DNA from: Nitratireductor sp. B36
GTDB lineage: Bacteria; Pseudomonadota; Alphaproteobacteria; Rhizobiales; Rhizobiaceae
Direction of reading: 5' to 3'
Length of the DNA: 64,000 nucleotides
Assembly (NCBI RefSeq): GCF_020833685.1
Contig: NZ_JACKZY010000001.1
Span: forward strand, 62,001-126,000
Part shown: piece after piece, positions 23,235 through 33,188 of the stretch
How the letters are laid out: each line of letters begins with the position of its first letter
Position numbering within the stretch: position 1 is the first letter of the stretch
Position numbers and translations under genes: made by a program
The notes under the pieces: generated by a model
Databases searched by the model: none
Told to the model about the DNA's origin: nothing
Seen by the model: only the letters and a program-made list of their open reading frames with translations

Positions 23235-24055
23235 TCCATATCCTCCTCAATGGGCAACTCAAGCACCATGCCGTCAAAGGCCGGTTCCACGTGGTCCGGC
23301 GTTTCCCGCAACACGGTCTCATAATCGAGCGGTATGTGCATGTGTGTCAGCACTGCGCGTCTTGGGTTGAGACGCTCAATCCAGCCCAGCGCTTCCCCAA
23401 GCGAAAAGTGGCTTGGGTGCGGACGATATTGCAGTGCATCGATGATCAGCGTGTCGGCACCTGAAATCAGCTCCGGAGTGTCGTCCGGAAAGGCGCTGAC
23501 ATCCGGGCAATAGGCGAAGCCGCCAATGCGATATCCGAGTGAAAGAATATCGCCATGTATCTGAGGAAGCGGAACAAATGGAATTTTCCCGCCGGCTCCC
23601 TGAATGGAAAATTTCGCCTCATGACTGATGGGACACGCCTTCAGGATCGGCGGATAATTGCTGCCTGGCGGCGTTTCGAAGCAATAGCCAAATGCTTCGT
23701 TCAGACGTTCCAGTGTCGGCTTGTCCGCATAAACGTCCATCAGGTGACGCTGATTGAGGACATAACCGCGAAGATCGTCGATACCGTGGATGTGATCTGC
23801 GTGAGGATGAGTATAGACGGCAGCGTCCAACCGGTCGACACCAGCAGAAATCATCTGTTCCCGGAAATCCGGTCCGGTATCGATGACAACACGTGTGGTG
23901 CCGCCGTTCTTCGAAATGCGCTCGACCATTGCTGCGCAGCGGCGACGCCGGTTTTTGGGATTTTCGGGGTCGCAGGCGCCCCAGTCGCCGGTAATCCGCG
24001 GCGTGCCTGGCGACGAACCACATCCCAGGATCGTCAGGCGCAGAACATCGCTCAC
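23231..24055 (-). CDS. MBL-fold metallohydrolase (PhnP-like)
   Basis: A 274-residue metallo-beta-lactamase-fold enzyme with the HxHxDH zinc motif (THPHADHIHGIDDLR) near residue 80. An early GSSPGTPR loop and a Cys-containing segment resemble the extra zinc site of PhnP-type cyclic phosphodiesterases. The later THMHIPLDYE holds another metal ligand. It starts inside the stop of tatD (ATGA) and overlaps ybaK likewise. This position, next to tatD and metG, is common in alphaproteobacteria. Substrate unknown. Confidence 0.88.
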   Translation of the reverse strand: MSDVLRLTILGCGSSPGTPRITGDWGACDPENPKNRRRRCAAMVERISKNGGTTRVVIDTGPDFREQMISAGVDRLDAAVYTHPHADHIHGIDDLRGYVLNQRHLMDVYADKPTLERLNEAFGYCFETPPGSNYPPILKACPISHEAKFSIQGAGGKIPFVPLPQIHGDILSLGYRIGGFAYCPDVSAFPDDTPELISGADTLIIDALQYRPHPSHFSLGEALGWIERLNPRRAVLTHMHIPLDYETVLRETPDHVEPAFDGMVLELPIEEDME

Positions 24056-24840
24056 CGCGCAGCGTCCCGTGGCACTTTGGTGAACAGCCGGAAAAAATTC
24101 TCCGTTGTCAGGCGCGCCGTTTCTTCCTCGGAAAGACCTATGGTTTGTGCGAGAACACGCGCCGTATGCACGACAAAAGCCGGCTCATTGCACTTTCCGC
24201 GCTTCGGGACCGGCGCAAGATATGGCGCGTCTGTCTCGACCAGAAGCCGGTCGTGCGGCACGGTTTTGGCGATATCACGCAGTTCCTGGGATTTGCGGAA
24301 CGTCAGGATGCCCGAAAACGAGATATAACCTCCCAGTTCGACACCTGTCTTTGCAAGCGCGGCGCCGGAGGAAAAACAGTGCAAGATGAAGGGGAAGGCG
24401 CCCTTCCCTGTTTCTTCTTCGAGGATCGCCATCATGTCGTCATCGGCATTACGCGCGTGTATGACAAGCGGCAGTCCCGTCTGGCGAGCCGCTGCGATAT
24501 GTGTTCGGAAGCCCTGAGCCTGAGCGTCGCGCGGAGCCTTGTCATAGAAGTAGTCGAGACCGGCTTCGCCGATCGCGACCACTTTTGGGTGCCCGGCAAG
24601 GCGCACGAGATCGTCAGCTGTCACATCCAGTTCCTCATCCGCATTGTGGGGATGGGTGCCAACGGAACAGAAGACGTTCTCATGCGCCTCGGCGATCGCG
24701 CGGATTCGCTCAAACTGGCGCACGCGGGTCGATATCGTCACCATGAGGCCGACGCCGACTTCCCCAGCGCGCTTGATGAAACCCGCCCGGTCCTCCTCGA
24801 AATCGGGGAAATCCAGATGGCAATGGCTGTCGACCAGCAT
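24052..24840 (-). CDS. TatD-family metal-dependent hydrolase/DNase
   Basis: A 262-residue TIM-barrel hydrolase beginning VDSHCHLDFP, with the metal-binding HxH and later GEAGLDYFYD (conserved Glu), the IHAR His segment and VETDAPYLAP (Asp). These are all the hallmarks of TatD, a 3'-5' DNase or quality-control nuclease. The start at 24840 (ATG) is preferred to a TTG three bases earlier. It follows metG by five bases and is probably co-transcribed with metG, holB and tmk, the classic tmk-holB-metG-tatD order. Confidence 0.93.
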   Translation of the reverse strand: MLVDSHCHLDFPDFEEDRAGFIKRAGEVGVGLMVTISTRVRQFERIRAIAEAHENVFCSVGTHPHNADEELDVTADDLVRLAGHPKVVAIGEAGLDYFYDKAPRDAQAQGFRTHIAAARQTGLPLVIHARNADDDMMAILEEETGKGAFPFILHCFSSGAALAKTGVELGGYISFSGILTFRKSQELRDIAKTVPHDRLLVETDAPYLAPVPKRGKCNEPAFVVHTARVLAQTIGLSEEETARLTTENFFRLFTKVPRDAAR

Positions 24841-24845
24841 CAATG

Positions 24846-26405
24846 TCAGGCCCCCTCACCGTCCGTTTTCGGCTCGACATAGCGTGGGAAGACCGGCTGT
24901 GGCGCCGGCAGAGCGGTGCCAGGCACCAGAGCGTTTTCGTCTCCCAGATGGGCAAACGTCCGTGCGTCCTTGTCGACCGCTAGAAGATCTAGCAGTTTTT
25001 CTGCCGACCCCGGTATGAAGGGCTGGCAAAGAATGGCCACCCGACGCACCAGTTCAGCGGTGGTGTAGAGCACGGATTGCATCCGCGCCGGGTCCGTTTT
25101 TTTCAGCGCCCAGGGCTCCTGCCCCGCGAAATAGCGGTTCGCCTCGGCCACCACGTTAAAGATCGCCCCGAGCGCCTGATGAAGAGCCTGCGTGCCCATG
25201 GCTCCGCGTGCCGTCTCCAGCGCTTCGCCGGCGCGCTTCAGAATGGCCAGATCCTCCTCGGCAGGTGTGCCCTTCTGAGGAACGGCACCGTCGCAATTCT
25301 TGGCGATCATAGAAAGCGAACGTTGGGCGAGATTGCCCAGATCATTCGCGAGATCAGCGTTGGTGCGGTTGACGATGGCATCATGGCTGTAGCTGCCATC
25401 CTGCCCGAACGGCACCTCACGCAGGAAGAAATAGCGCACCGCATCCAGACCGTAATGCTCAATCAGCGCGAACGGGTCGACTACATTGCCGACCGATTTG
25501 GACATCTTCTCGCCGCGGTTGAACAGGAACCCATGCGCGTAAACGCGCTTGGGCAGCTCTATGCCCGCCGACATCAGGAAAGCCGGCCAGTAGACGGCAT
25601 GAAACCGCACGATGTCCTTGCCGATCACATGCACGTTCGCGGGCCAGTAAGACCACCGCTCGGCATTCGTGTCGGGATAACCGGCAGCCGTGATGTAGTT
25701 GGTCAGCGCATCCACCCACACATACATCACATGCTTTTCATCACCTGGTACCGGAACACCCCAGTTGAATGTCGAGCGCGAAATCGAGAGATCCTTCAGA
25801 CCCGAGCGTACAAAGCTCATCACCTCGTTGCGGCGCTCGGCGGGACCGATGAAATCCGGATTGGCCTCGTAGTGGGCGAGGAGCTTGTCCTGATAGGCGG
25901 AAAGACGGAAGAAATAGGTTTCCTCCTCGTTCCATTCCACAGGTGAGCCCAGCGGTTCGCGGCGCACGCCGTCTTCGCCAACTGTCGTTTCGCTTTCGTC
26001 GAAATAGGCTTCCTGCCGCACGGAGTACCAGCCCGAATAGCGGTCCAGATAGATGTCGCCATTGTCGGCCATCTTCTGCCAGATCGCCTGGCAGGCGCGA
26101 TGGTGCCGTTCCTCGGTGGTGCGGATGAACTGGTCGTTCGAGCCACCCAGCGCGGCGATCATATCGCGAAACACGGCGGTGTTGCGGTCTGCGAGGGCCT
26201 GGGGCGTGATGCCTTCCTTATCCGCTGTCTGTTGCATCTTCAGTCCGTGCTCGTCAGTGCCGGTCAGGAAGAAAACATCCTTGCCATCAAGCCGCTGGAA
26301 GCGCGCCATCGCATCTGTCGCGATCACCGTATAGGCATGTCCGATATGCGGTTTGCCGTTGGGATAGAAAATGGGCGTGGTGATGTAAAACTTATCGCGA
26401 GCCAT
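24846..26405 (-). CDS. metG: Methionyl-tRNA synthetase
   Basis: A 519-residue class I aminoacyl-tRNA synthetase that charges tRNA-Met. The HIGH motif (PHIGHAYT) is at about residue 19, and KMSKSVGN forms the second ATP-binding motif near residue 303. There is no C-terminal dimerisation (Arc1p-like) domain, as expected for the short alphaproteobacterial form. It lies between holB and tatD in the conserved tmk-holB-metG-tatD group, with an 83-base gap after holB. Confidence 0.97.
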   Translation of the reverse strand: MARDKFYITTPIFYPNGKPHIGHAYTVIATDAMARFQRLDGKDVFFLTGTDEHGLKMQQTADKEGITPQALADRNTAVFRDMIAALGGSNDQFIRTTEERHHRACQAIWQKMADNGDIYLDRYSGWYSVRQEAYFDESETTVGEDGVRREPLGSPVEWNEEETYFFRLSAYQDKLLAHYEANPDFIGPAERRNEVMSFVRSGLKDLSISRSTFNWGVPVPGDEKHVMYVWVDALTNYITAAGYPDTNAERWSYWPANVHVIGKDIVRFHAVYWPAFLMSAGIELPKRVYAHGFLFNRGEKMSKSVGNVVDPFALIEHYGLDAVRYFFLREVPFGQDGSYSHDAIVNRTNADLANDLGNLAQRSLSMIAKNCDGAVPQKGTPAEEDLAILKRAGEALETARGAMGTQALHQALGAIFNVVAEANRYFAGQEPWALKKTDPARMQSVLYTTAELVRRVAILCQPFIPGSAEKLLDLLAVDKDARTFAHLGDENALVPGTALPAPQPVFPRYVEPKTDGEGA

Positions 26406-26488
26406 TGGGAAGAACGTCCAGAAAACACATTGCTAGATGACGCCCAGATAGCGCATCGCGCATGCGCATGCCAGCCCAACACGCATCT

Positions 26489-27532
26489 TCAGGCATTGAA
26501 TGCGGCATTAAGCTTCGCGGCAATGCCGGCGGCATGCTGCTTGCGGTCAAGATTGAAGGTTTCCGCATCCCGGATCGCTGTGTTTATTTCGTCCCAGAGG
26601 TCCGCTGCCGCTGCAGCCCCTCTTGTGTCGCCGGCTTCAGCGCGCCTCGTGGCAAACTGATTGATCATGTCCAGCACCGTGCGGTTGAAGATCGCAAACT
26701 GGACGTCCCGCTCGCGCCCGCTGACTGCTTCGCCAAGGCGCAAGGCTTCAGCGGCGTCAAACCTGCGCCCCGAGACCAGTTTTTGCAGGACGTCGGCGAT
26801 TTCGGCTCCGCCAAACTGCGAGAGAAGGATCGCATTGCGCACACTGCCCTGGGCTCGTGCCGCAATCTCCTCATCGCTGTCACCATCTGCAGCACCCAAT
26901 GTGCGCAACAAACCCACGAGATCCGGCGCTGCAAGCGGTTGGAGACGTACGATCTGGCAGCGCGAGCGGATCGTGGGCAGAAGCCGCCCGAGCGAATGGG
27001 TGATCAGGATGAAGACCGTTCGCGGTGGCGGTTCCTCAAGACTCTTCAAAAGTGCGTTTGCAGCGCTGACGTTGAGATCGTCCGCCGGATCGACAATCAC
27101 GACCCGGTATCCGCCATCATGAGTTGTCAGCGACAAAAACCGCTGAATGCGGCGGATTTCATCCACGGTGATGACGGTTTTGAATTTCTTGTCCCGCTCC
27201 ACGAAGGGCCGTGACAGGTGCAGCAACGAGGGGTGTGCATCCTGCGCGATCAGTCGAAAAGCCTGCGATTTGGGATCGGGCACCAAGAGGCGTTCGGGAG
27301 CATCTTCCGCCCGCGGATAGGCGAAAAGATGATTGGCAAGGTGAAAGGCGAGCGTTGCCTTTCCTATGCCCGGAGGACCGGCAAAAAGGAGTCCGTGATG
27401 CAGTTTACCTGCCCGATAGGCACCGGCCAGCATGTCGGCCACCCTTTCATGGCCCACCAGAAGCGGATTCTCCGATGGTTCAGGGATTTCCGGCAGTGTA
27501 TCGAAACGTTCAGGCGCGGTGCGTTCCAACAT
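26489..27532 (-). CDS. holB: DNA polymerase III subunit delta'
   Basis: A 347-residue AAA+ clamp-loader subunit. The Walker A region GPPGIGKATLAF is near residue 53, and the SRC motif (TIRSRCQ) is present, as expected in delta'. The zinc-binding cysteines of E. coli HolB are not obvious, a common trait in alphaproteobacteria. The start ATG overlaps the tmk stop (TGATG), so translation is coupled. It loads the beta clamp together with delta and tau/gamma subunits. Confidence 0.92.
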   Translation of the reverse strand: MLERTAPERFDTLPEIPEPSENPLLVGHERVADMLAGAYRAGKLHHGLLFAGPPGIGKATLAFHLANHLFAYPRAEDAPERLLVPDPKSQAFRLIAQDAHPSLLHLSRPFVERDKKFKTVITVDEIRRIQRFLSLTTHDGGYRVVIVDPADDLNVSAANALLKSLEEPPPRTVFILITHSLGRLLPTIRSRCQIVRLQPLAAPDLVGLLRTLGAADGDSDEEIAARAQGSVRNAILLSQFGGAEIADVLQKLVSGRRFDAAEALRLGEAVSGRERDVQFAIFNRTVLDMINQFATRRAEAGDTRGAAAAADLWDEINTAIRDAETFNLDRKQHAAGIAAKLNAAFNA

Positions 27533-28197
27533 CAGGCATCGCTCCTTTCACGTCCTGCCTCACGTTTGGCCATGGTCTGCTGAACGACGCGCTGTATGGC
27601 AACCGTGACCCTGTCGGCGGGCAGCGCCGCGTCGATCACGACACAGCGCGCCGGCTCGGCCTTGGCAATTTCGAGAAACGCTTTTCTTCGGCGGCGATGC
27701 GTCGCGAGCGCTTCTTTCTCGAAGCGGTCCGGCGCTTCGTCACCGCGTCTTGCGTTGGCCCTCCGCAGCCCCTCCTCAGGGTCGATATCCAGGATAAGCG
27801 TCAGGTCCGGGACCATGCCATTGACTGTGACACGTTCGAGACTTTGCATGAAATCGCGGCTCAGGTCGCCCGTCACCCCTTGGTAGACGCGCGAGGAATC
27901 CAAGAAACGGTCACACAGAACGATAGCTCCCCGCTCGATCGCCGGACGGATCACCTGCTCTACATGGTCGGAACGTGCTGCCGCGAAAAGAATGGCCTCC
28001 ATCGCCGGCCCGAAAGGCTCGGCCGCTCCCGACAGAAGCACATGCCTGACCGCTTCGGCTCCGGCTGAGCCGCCGGGCTCGCGCGTAATGATCACTTCGT
28101 GCCCCTGCTCCCGCAGGCTGGCAGCAAGCCGCGTAATCTGAGTCGATTTTCCAGCCCCCTCGCCTCCCTCGAACGTAATGAAGAATCCGCGAGACAA
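27532..28197 (-). CDS. tmk: Thymidylate kinase
   Basis: A 221-residue enzyme phosphorylating dTMP to dTDP. The P-loop [12 protein letters not shown] opens the protein, followed by REPGGS (substrate loop) and the [13 protein letters not shown] segment. The start codon appears to be TTG, with AGAGGA about ten bases upstream; no ATG is available before the P-loop. It precedes holB with a one-base overlap and is 125 bases downstream of the D-Ala-D-Ala carboxypeptidase gene. Confidence 0.95.
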   Translation of the reverse strand: MSRGFFITFEGGEGAGKSTQITRLAASLREQGHEVIITREPGGSAGAEAVRHVLLSGAAEPFGPAMEAILFAAARSDHVEQVIRPAIERGAIVLCDRFLDSSRVYQGVTGDLSRDFMQSLERVTVNGMVPDLTLILDIDPEEGLRRANARRGDEAPDRFEKEALATHRRRRKAFLEIAKAEPARCVVIDAALPADRVTVAIQRVVQQTMAKREAGRERSDA

Positions 28198-28322
28198 GAG
28201 ATCGTGTTCCTCTTCCGAATTGCGTGCGGCGTCATTGCCGGCAACGATCTACTTAGGCGTTCGTTTGTCCAAGGTCCATGCTGTTGTGCGGAGTGTAAAC
28301 GGCTGTTTTAAACCAGGGCGGC

Positions 28323-29471
28323 CTAAGAGCGGTATTTGCGCAGCCAGCCGATCAGCAATTCGCCCACGGCATCAAGCGCACGGTCTGGCAGTCCTCCCTG
28401 CCCGACGCTCTCTGCCGCATAAAGAGGTGTCTCCTGGCTCAGCGTATCGCCGATCCAGACCTTCAGCGTGCCAACCTGATCTCCTTCCTCCACAGGAGCC
28501 GGGATCGGCCCCTGATAGACGATGCGCGCGCGCAAACGGTCTGCGTTGGTGATGGGACGAAAAATGGCGATCGGCCCCTTGGCTTGTACGGCCAGATCCG
28601 GCTTGTCACCTCCGAAAACCGAAATTCGACCAACCGTCTCACCCGTTTCGAAAAGCTCGATCTTCTCGAAAGCACGAATGCCCCAATCCAGCAGCTTGCG
28701 GGCTTCTTCGGCCCGTTCGCTTTCGCTTGAAAGTCCACTCATTGCGGCAAACAAGCGGCGCCCATTCCTGTTCACCGCACCAACGATGGCGTAGCCGGAC
28801 GCTTCCGTGAACCCAGTCTTGAGGCCCTCGGCCCCGATATCCATGCGCAGGAGCGGGTTGCGGTTGCGCTGGAGGATCTTGTTCCAGGTGAAGGCATCTT
28901 GAGAATAGTATTTGTAAAATTCCGGATATTCCCGCTGCAGATGCATCGCCAGCGTAACCAGATCGCGCATGGTCACATGCTGGCCCTCGGCGGGCAGACC
29001 AGTCGCATTCACGAAGACGGAATCTCTGAGGCCGATCTTTTTCGCCCGCTCGGTCATCAACTGGGCAAAGTTTTCTTCCGACCCGGCCATTCCCTCGGCG
29101 ATGATGATACATCCGTCGTTTGCCGACTGGACAATCACACCCTGGATCAACGCTTCGAGCGGCACGGAGGACTTGATTTCGGCAAACATCGTGGAGGTGC
29201 CGGACACCGCTCCGCCGGTCCGCCAGGCGTGCTCGCTGACGTAAAACTCGTCGCTCAGCGACAGCCGCCCGCTCTTTATGGCGTGGAAGACTACTTCCAC
29301 CGTCATCAGCTTCGCCAGGGATGCGGGCGGTATGCGCTCGTCGGGGTTTTTTGAAAAAAGCACCGTGCCGGTTTCGGCTTCGACCAGATAGGCCTGTTTT
29401 GCACGGGTTTCAAACAGCTGTGCCAAGGCTGTCTGGCTTCCCAACAGCAGCAGGCAGCAGGCGAAAACCAT
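28323..29471 (-). CDS. D-alanyl-D-alanine carboxypeptidase (DacF/DacC-like, penicillin-binding protein)
   Basis: A serine peptidase of family S11, about 382 residues from the ATG at 29471. The active-site tetrad SLAK (PPASLAKL), the SAN motif (QSANDG) and KTG (LKTGFTEASGY) are in the right order. It trims the terminal D-Ala from peptidoglycan stem peptides in the periplasm. The signal peptide (LLLLGSQTALAQ) supports a start at 29471 or at an upstream TTG close to 29495 that has a better purine-rich site; the start is unsure. The C-terminal beta domain is present. It is the downstream neighbour of rlpA, a common pairing. Confidence 0.9.
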   Translation of the reverse strand: MVFACCLLLLGSQTALAQLFETRAKQAYLVEAETGTVLFSKNPDERIPPASLAKLMTVEVVFHAIKSGRLSLSDEFYVSEHAWRTGGAVSGTSTMFAEIKSSVPLEALIQGVIVQSANDGCIIIAEGMAGSEENFAQLMTERAKKIGLRDSVFVNATGLPAEGQHVTMRDLVTLAMHLQREYPEFYKYYSQDAFTWNKILQRNRNPLLRMDIGAEGLKTGFTEASGYAIVGAVNRNGRRLFAAMSGLSSESERAEEARKLLDWGIRAFEKIELFETGETVGRISVFGGDKPDLAVQAKGPIAIFRPITNADRLRARIVYQGPIPAPVEEGDQVGTLKVWIGDTLSQETPLYAAESVGQGGLPDRALDAVGELLIGWLRKYRS

Positions 29472-29582
29472 TGTTCTTTTGTACGCGGCAAACAAGACAA
29501 CGCCCCCTAGCGCAGGAATAGATCCTGAAACTAGCGGTAGGAGCACCCTGAAATCAACTGGTGGCGAGGTGGCGGATCGTGG

Positions 29583-30836
29583 CTATCGCACGATGAATGC
29601 GTCGTCCGCCCCACTTGCCCAGGCTGCCTGCAGAAGCGTATCCACGAGCGACTGCTTTCTGGGCGTCACCTTCAATGCGTAATGAACCACCCCGGATTCA
29701 TCGTATACGGCTTCAATCTGCGGCTCGCCATAAGCCGCCAGTTCCTGAGCTCGCAGCTCGGCCTGTGCCCGCTCCGCCCAGGCACCCACGCTCACAAATA
29801 TGCCCGTGTCCCCTGACGTCTCGGGTGGTGTCTCGGGCTGAACCGCGATGTTTTTCTGCCGCCACCAGCGTGTCACGTCTTGTGATCGTAGCGCATTGTC
29901 ATTCAGCACGCTGTCAAATGCGCCTGCCGCAGCACTGATGCGCTGATCCGCATAAGAAAGTGCCGCCACATCCTGAGGAACCGCGTCGAGCGGTGCCGTG
30001 CGCGGACGATCAGGCACGATCGGTCCGGAACTCGGCAATTCAAACGCTGACGATGCCGCAATCGGCGTGGGTGGTGTCAGGCCGGGCTGGCTGGCAAAGG
30101 CATCGGCTGCCTTCACGCCTGGCAATGTCGCCGTTGGGGTCGGGCCGTTCATGGCCACCATCACGCCGGTGGCCAGACCGTCTGAAGGATCAGGCGCTGC
30201 ACCGCCTGGCCTGTAGGATGCCATCAGATACTCGTCGTCACGACCTTCCAGCGGCGCGGGCCCCACATATTCGACCTTCACCTGCGCTACACCGGCGCTC
30301 TGGTAGTCGAGAAGCTGCGCAGCGCGTTTCGAAAGATCGATAATCCGGTTGTGCGCGAAAGGTCCACGGTCGTTCACACGCACCAGGACCGAGCTCCCAT
30401 TGTTCATGTTGGTCACACGCGCATAGCTGGGCAACGGCATCGTCGGATGCGCGGCCGTCAGATGCGTCATGTCATAAATTTCGCCATTGGCGGTCAGCCG
30501 GCCATGAAAAGCATCACCATACCAGGATGCTGCACCGACCTTCTCGTAGTCGGGATCTTCCTTCGGGTGATACCATTTGCCCTTCACCTGGTAGGGTTTG
30601 CCGACCTGATAGCGTCCCCCGCCCCGGCGCAGGTTGGAAGACTTTGTCGAAACGCGCGGGCTGGCTTTCACGCCATATTCGGATTCCGCGAAATATTCCT
30701 TGGATTTGCTTTTGCTGACGGCAACCTTCGGTGTCGTGGAATTGCATGCTGTCAACAATGCTGCGCAGGCAGCGATGGCAATGCCGGATGATAAGCGGCG
30801 GCTTGATTTGCGGCGCACGGCAATCGAAAAACTCAT
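29583..30836 (-). CDS. rlpA: RlpA-like septal ring lytic transglycosylase lipoprotein with SPOR domain
   Basis: A 417-residue lipoprotein. A lipobox LTAC follows a hydrophobic signal sequence. The double-psi barrel domain has GAASWYGDAFHGRLTANGE and RVNDRGPF, the conserved RlpA residues (Glu and Asp). A long Pro/Ala/Thr-rich linker leads to a C-terminal SPOR domain (GIFVSVGAW onward) that binds denuded septal glycan. RlpA cleaves such glycan strands in some bacteria. The start at 30836 has GGGGGAGAT upstream; an earlier in-frame ATG at 30893 lacks signal-peptide character. It is upstream of the dacF-like gene. Confidence 0.92.
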   Translation of the reverse strand: MSFSIAVRRKSSRRLSSGIAIAACAALLTACNSTTPKVAVSKSKSKEYFAESEYGVKASPRVSTKSSNLRRGGGRYQVGKPYQVKGKWYHPKEDPDYEKVGAASWYGDAFHGRLTANGEIYDMTHLTAAHPTMPLPSYARVTNMNNGSSVLVRVNDRGPFAHNRIIDLSKRAAQLLDYQSAGVAQVKVEYVGPAPLEGRDDEYLMASYRPGGAAPDPSDGLATGVMVAMNGPTPTATLPGVKAADAFASQPGLTPPTPIAASSAFELPSSGPIVPDRPRTAPLDAVPQDVAALSYADQRISAAAGAFDSVLNDNALRSQDVTRWWRQKNIAVQPETPPETSGDTGIFVSVGAWAERAQAELRAQELAAYGEPQIEAVYDESGVVHYALKVTPRKQSLVDTLLQAAWASGADDAFIVR

Positions 30837-31230
30837 GCGCCCGCATCTCCCCCAGGCATCGAAATCTCGTTCATGATCGCGAGATATCCCCACTCATCAA
30901 AAATAACCGGAATCGAGGCGTTCCAGTCTTCAACAGTACAGGATGCCCTCCGCACCCTGGACCGAAATATCTTAGCAAGCTGTTAATCATTTGTGGCAGC
31001 AAAGGGGCAAACCGCTAAAATTATGCTCTCGGGCGTTATTTCAGAGGCAAGGTTTACTGTAGCCACGTCCGATACGCAGGTCGCAACGGACGTAGAGCCT
31101 GCTCTCCGATGGTTCTGCATGACAGTTCCACATGAGCCCCTGTCGCCTGCCGAGAGGCTCCGGCGGTGAGTCAATCGTGCAGGCGTAAGGAGAAAGTTAT
31201 CAAGCTATATCAGCGGCTTTTCGTTGTTTC
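30837..31230. other. Non-coding spacer: rlpA upstream region and cupin-gene 3' flank
   Basis: A 394-base stretch without a convincing gene. The part next to 30836 must hold the rlpA promoter; the part next to 31230 lies downstream of the cupin gene. I see no tRNA cloverleaf, strong terminator or repeat here. A 63-codon minus-strand frame (30983-31174) has no recognisable features. Confidence 0.5.
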
Positions 31231-31752
31231 CTAACGAATGAACTGATCGACGAAATCGCCTCCCAACCCTACCCTTTCATAGTGCTTGCGGCACATCTCG
31301 ATCTTGGTGAAAACATCCTCGAACCCCTCATGCTTGCCCCACGGGTCGACGTAGTACATCACCCCATTCACCTGAAACAGCGTGATCATCTCTTCGACGT
31401 CCTCGGGTACAACGAGGGTGTGGGTTTCGCCGGGCGGTTCATAGACATAGCCGCCCTCTTCCGCCACCCAGTCATGCTCCAGATAATGCCATCGCCCCTT
31501 GATCACATAGCCGTGCACCGGGTTGGGATGGCGGTGGCGGGCCAGAACACCCGCCTTGCGTACCTTCAGAAGGTTCACCCAGTAACCCTGCGAGGCGTTG
31601 AGGCAGAGCGGCCGAAACCAGACCTGCTCGGCCTGTGGAACCCACACCCGCTCATCCTCCGGAATAACGCTGGGTACCACGATGTCACTGCCTGCTTCCG
31701 GCGGCATGGGCAGTTGGTAAGGCATTCTCTTTTCGTCTTCGCTCTGAGCCAT
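31231..31752 (-). CDS. Cupin-domain protein (2,4'-dihydroxyacetophenone dioxygenase-like)
   Basis: A 173-residue single-domain cupin. The metal-binding His residues are visible in LARHRHPNPVHGYV (cupin motif 1), and motif 2 has PPGETHTL. The overall layout resembles the ChrR-like cupins and 2,4'-dihydroxyacetophenone dioxygenase, which cleaves a C-C bond with O2. It is last in the operon gntR-tctCBA-SDR-rraA-cupin, 17 bases after the RraA-like gene. A role in degrading an imported organic acid is likely, but the exact reaction is not known. Confidence 0.78.
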   Translation of the reverse strand: MAQSEDEKRMPYQLPMPPEAGSDIVVPSVIPEDERVWVPQAEQVWFRPLCLNASQGYWVNLLKVRKAGVLARHRHPNPVHGYVIKGRWHYLEHDWVAEEGGYVYEPPGETHTLVVPEDVEEMITLFQVNGVMYYVDPWGKHEGFEDVFTKIEMCRKHYERVGLGGDFVDQFIR

Positions 31753-31769
31753 TTCTGTCTCTACCTCGC

Positions 31770-32465
31770 TTACATAACGCCAAAGGTTTCGAATGCCTCG
31801 ACGGCGGGCATCCCTTCGCGGATCGCGTTTCCGACCCGGTTCTCCGTCTCCGCTTTTTCCAACGAGCGGCGCACCACTTCCTCCTCTGCGTCGTGCGGGA
31901 TGATGAGCACGCCTTCGCGGTCGCCGAAGACGAGTGCGCCGGGCTCGACCTTGATGCCGTCGATCTGAACCGGTGAACGGAAATCAATAACCTTGCCACG
32001 GGGGCCTTGATCCTGCGCATAAACGCCGCGGCAGAAGGTCGGGAAGCCAAGTGCTTCGATGCCATCGGCATCCCGCACATAACCATCGAGCACGGCGCCG
32101 GCGGCTTTCAGGAAGCCGGCTCGTGTCGCCATGAGCTCGCCCCACAGCGCATAGCGCAACGACGCGCCGGTGGCCACATAGACCTCCCCCTGCTTGAGAT
32201 CGTCCAGTGCCTCGAGCATGAGGCCAAACGGCTTGTGCGCGAGCGGACCGCGGGCCTCTTCTCCCGCATTGCCAAATACGTCGGCTTCGAGAACCGGCAT
32301 GGCGCGGCCGACCGTAACCATGTTTTGTTTCAAAGGCGCAATGCCCGCCGGCAAGAACTGGTTTTGCAGGCCCATCTCGTCGAGAATGTCGCCGAGCACG
32401 GCGGTGAACAGGCGCTCGCGCATCAGCGCGAACATTTCCGTGTCGTTGGTGTAAGGTTTGTTCAT
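31770..32465 (-). CDS. RraA-like / 4-hydroxy-4-methyl-2-oxoglutarate aldolase-type protein
   Basis: A 231-residue protein of the RraA/HMG-aldolase fold. It contains GYVRDADGIEALGFPTFCRG, which includes the conserved Arg-Asp pair used for metal and pyruvate binding in HMG/CHA aldolases. A following GVLIIPHDAEEE tail is family-typical. The ATG at 32465 has AAGGA upstream; a TTG at 32483 is less likely. In an operon with a transporter and a dehydrogenase, an aldolase or decarboxylase role is more plausible than RNase E inhibition. Confidence 0.83.
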   Translation of the reverse strand: MNKPYTNDTEMFALMRERLFTAVLGDILDEMGLQNQFLPAGIAPLKQNMVTVGRAMPVLEADVFGNAGEEARGPLAHKPFGLMLEALDDLKQGEVYVATGASLRYALWGELMATRAGFLKAAGAVLDGYVRDADGIEALGFPTFCRGVYAQDQGPRGKVIDFRSPVQIDGIKVEPGALVFGDREGVLIIPHDAEEEVVRRSLEKAETENRVGNAIREGMPAVEAFETFGVM

Positions 32466-32479
32466 CAGGGGGTCCTTCT

Positions 32480-33184
32480 TCAAGAGGCCGAATAACCGCC
32501 ATCGACGGGCAGGATGACGCCGGTAACGAAGGCAGCTTCGGGAGATGCGAGAAAACAGGCGGGGCCGGCAAGATCCTCAGGCCTGCCCCAGCGTTTCATG
32601 GGGGTGCGCGACAGGATCTGCTCGCTGCGCGCAGTGTCTTCAGTCAGCGCCCGTGTCAAATCGGTGGCGATCCAGCCCGGGGCGATCGCGTTGACACGGA
32701 TTCCGTCGGCTGCCCAGGCAATGGCCAGGGATTTGGTAAGCTGTGCCACCCCACCCTTGGAGGCCGCGTAGGCCGGTGAGGTGGCGCTGCCGAAATAGGT
32801 CAGCATGGATGCGGTGTTGATGATGCAGCCACCGGCAGCCTTGAGCGCTTTATGGGCAGCTTCGCAGCAGCGCTGCGTTCCATTGAGGTTGATGTCCAGC
32901 ACCTCTGCGAAGTCCTTTTGGCGGAACTCCGCTCCATTGCGACGGATGACTCCTGCGCAATTGACCAACACGTCGATACGTTCAAAACCGGCGAAGAAGG
33001 TGGTAACGGCGTCGGGGTCCCGCACATCCAGCACCGCCCCCTTCACGTTTTCCGGCAGGTTGGCGATGACGCCGTCTTCGTGGCCGGTTGCAATAACGGC
33101 TGCGCCCTCCTCGCCCGCAAATCCGGCAGCGATCGCGCGGCCGATGCCGCTCGATCCACCGATCACGACAACAGTTCTCGTCAT
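32480..33184 (-). CDS. Short-chain dehydrogenase/reductase
   Basis: A 234-residue classical SDR. The nucleotide-binding GGSSGIGRA is at the N-terminus, NCAG near residue 75, a catalytic Ser in NTASM, and Tyr and Lys in YAASKGG. The C-terminal GVILPVDGGYSA is typical. It oxidises or reduces a hydroxy/keto group with NAD(P). It overlaps nothing but sits 4 bases after the TctA gene and 14 before the aldolase-like gene, so it belongs to the same transcript. Confidence 0.9.
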   Translation of the reverse strand: MTRTVVVIGGSSGIGRAIAAGFAGEEGAAVIATGHEDGVIANLPENVKGAVLDVRDPDAVTTFFAGFERIDVLVNCAGVIRRNGAEFRQKDFAEVLDINLNGTQRCCEAAHKALKAAGGCIINTASMLTYFGSATSPAYAASKGGVAQLTKSLAIAWAADGIRVNAIAPGWIATDLTRALTEDTARSEQILSRTPMKRWGRPEDLAGPACFLASPEAAFVTGVILPVDGGYSAS

Positions 33185-33188
33185 GTAT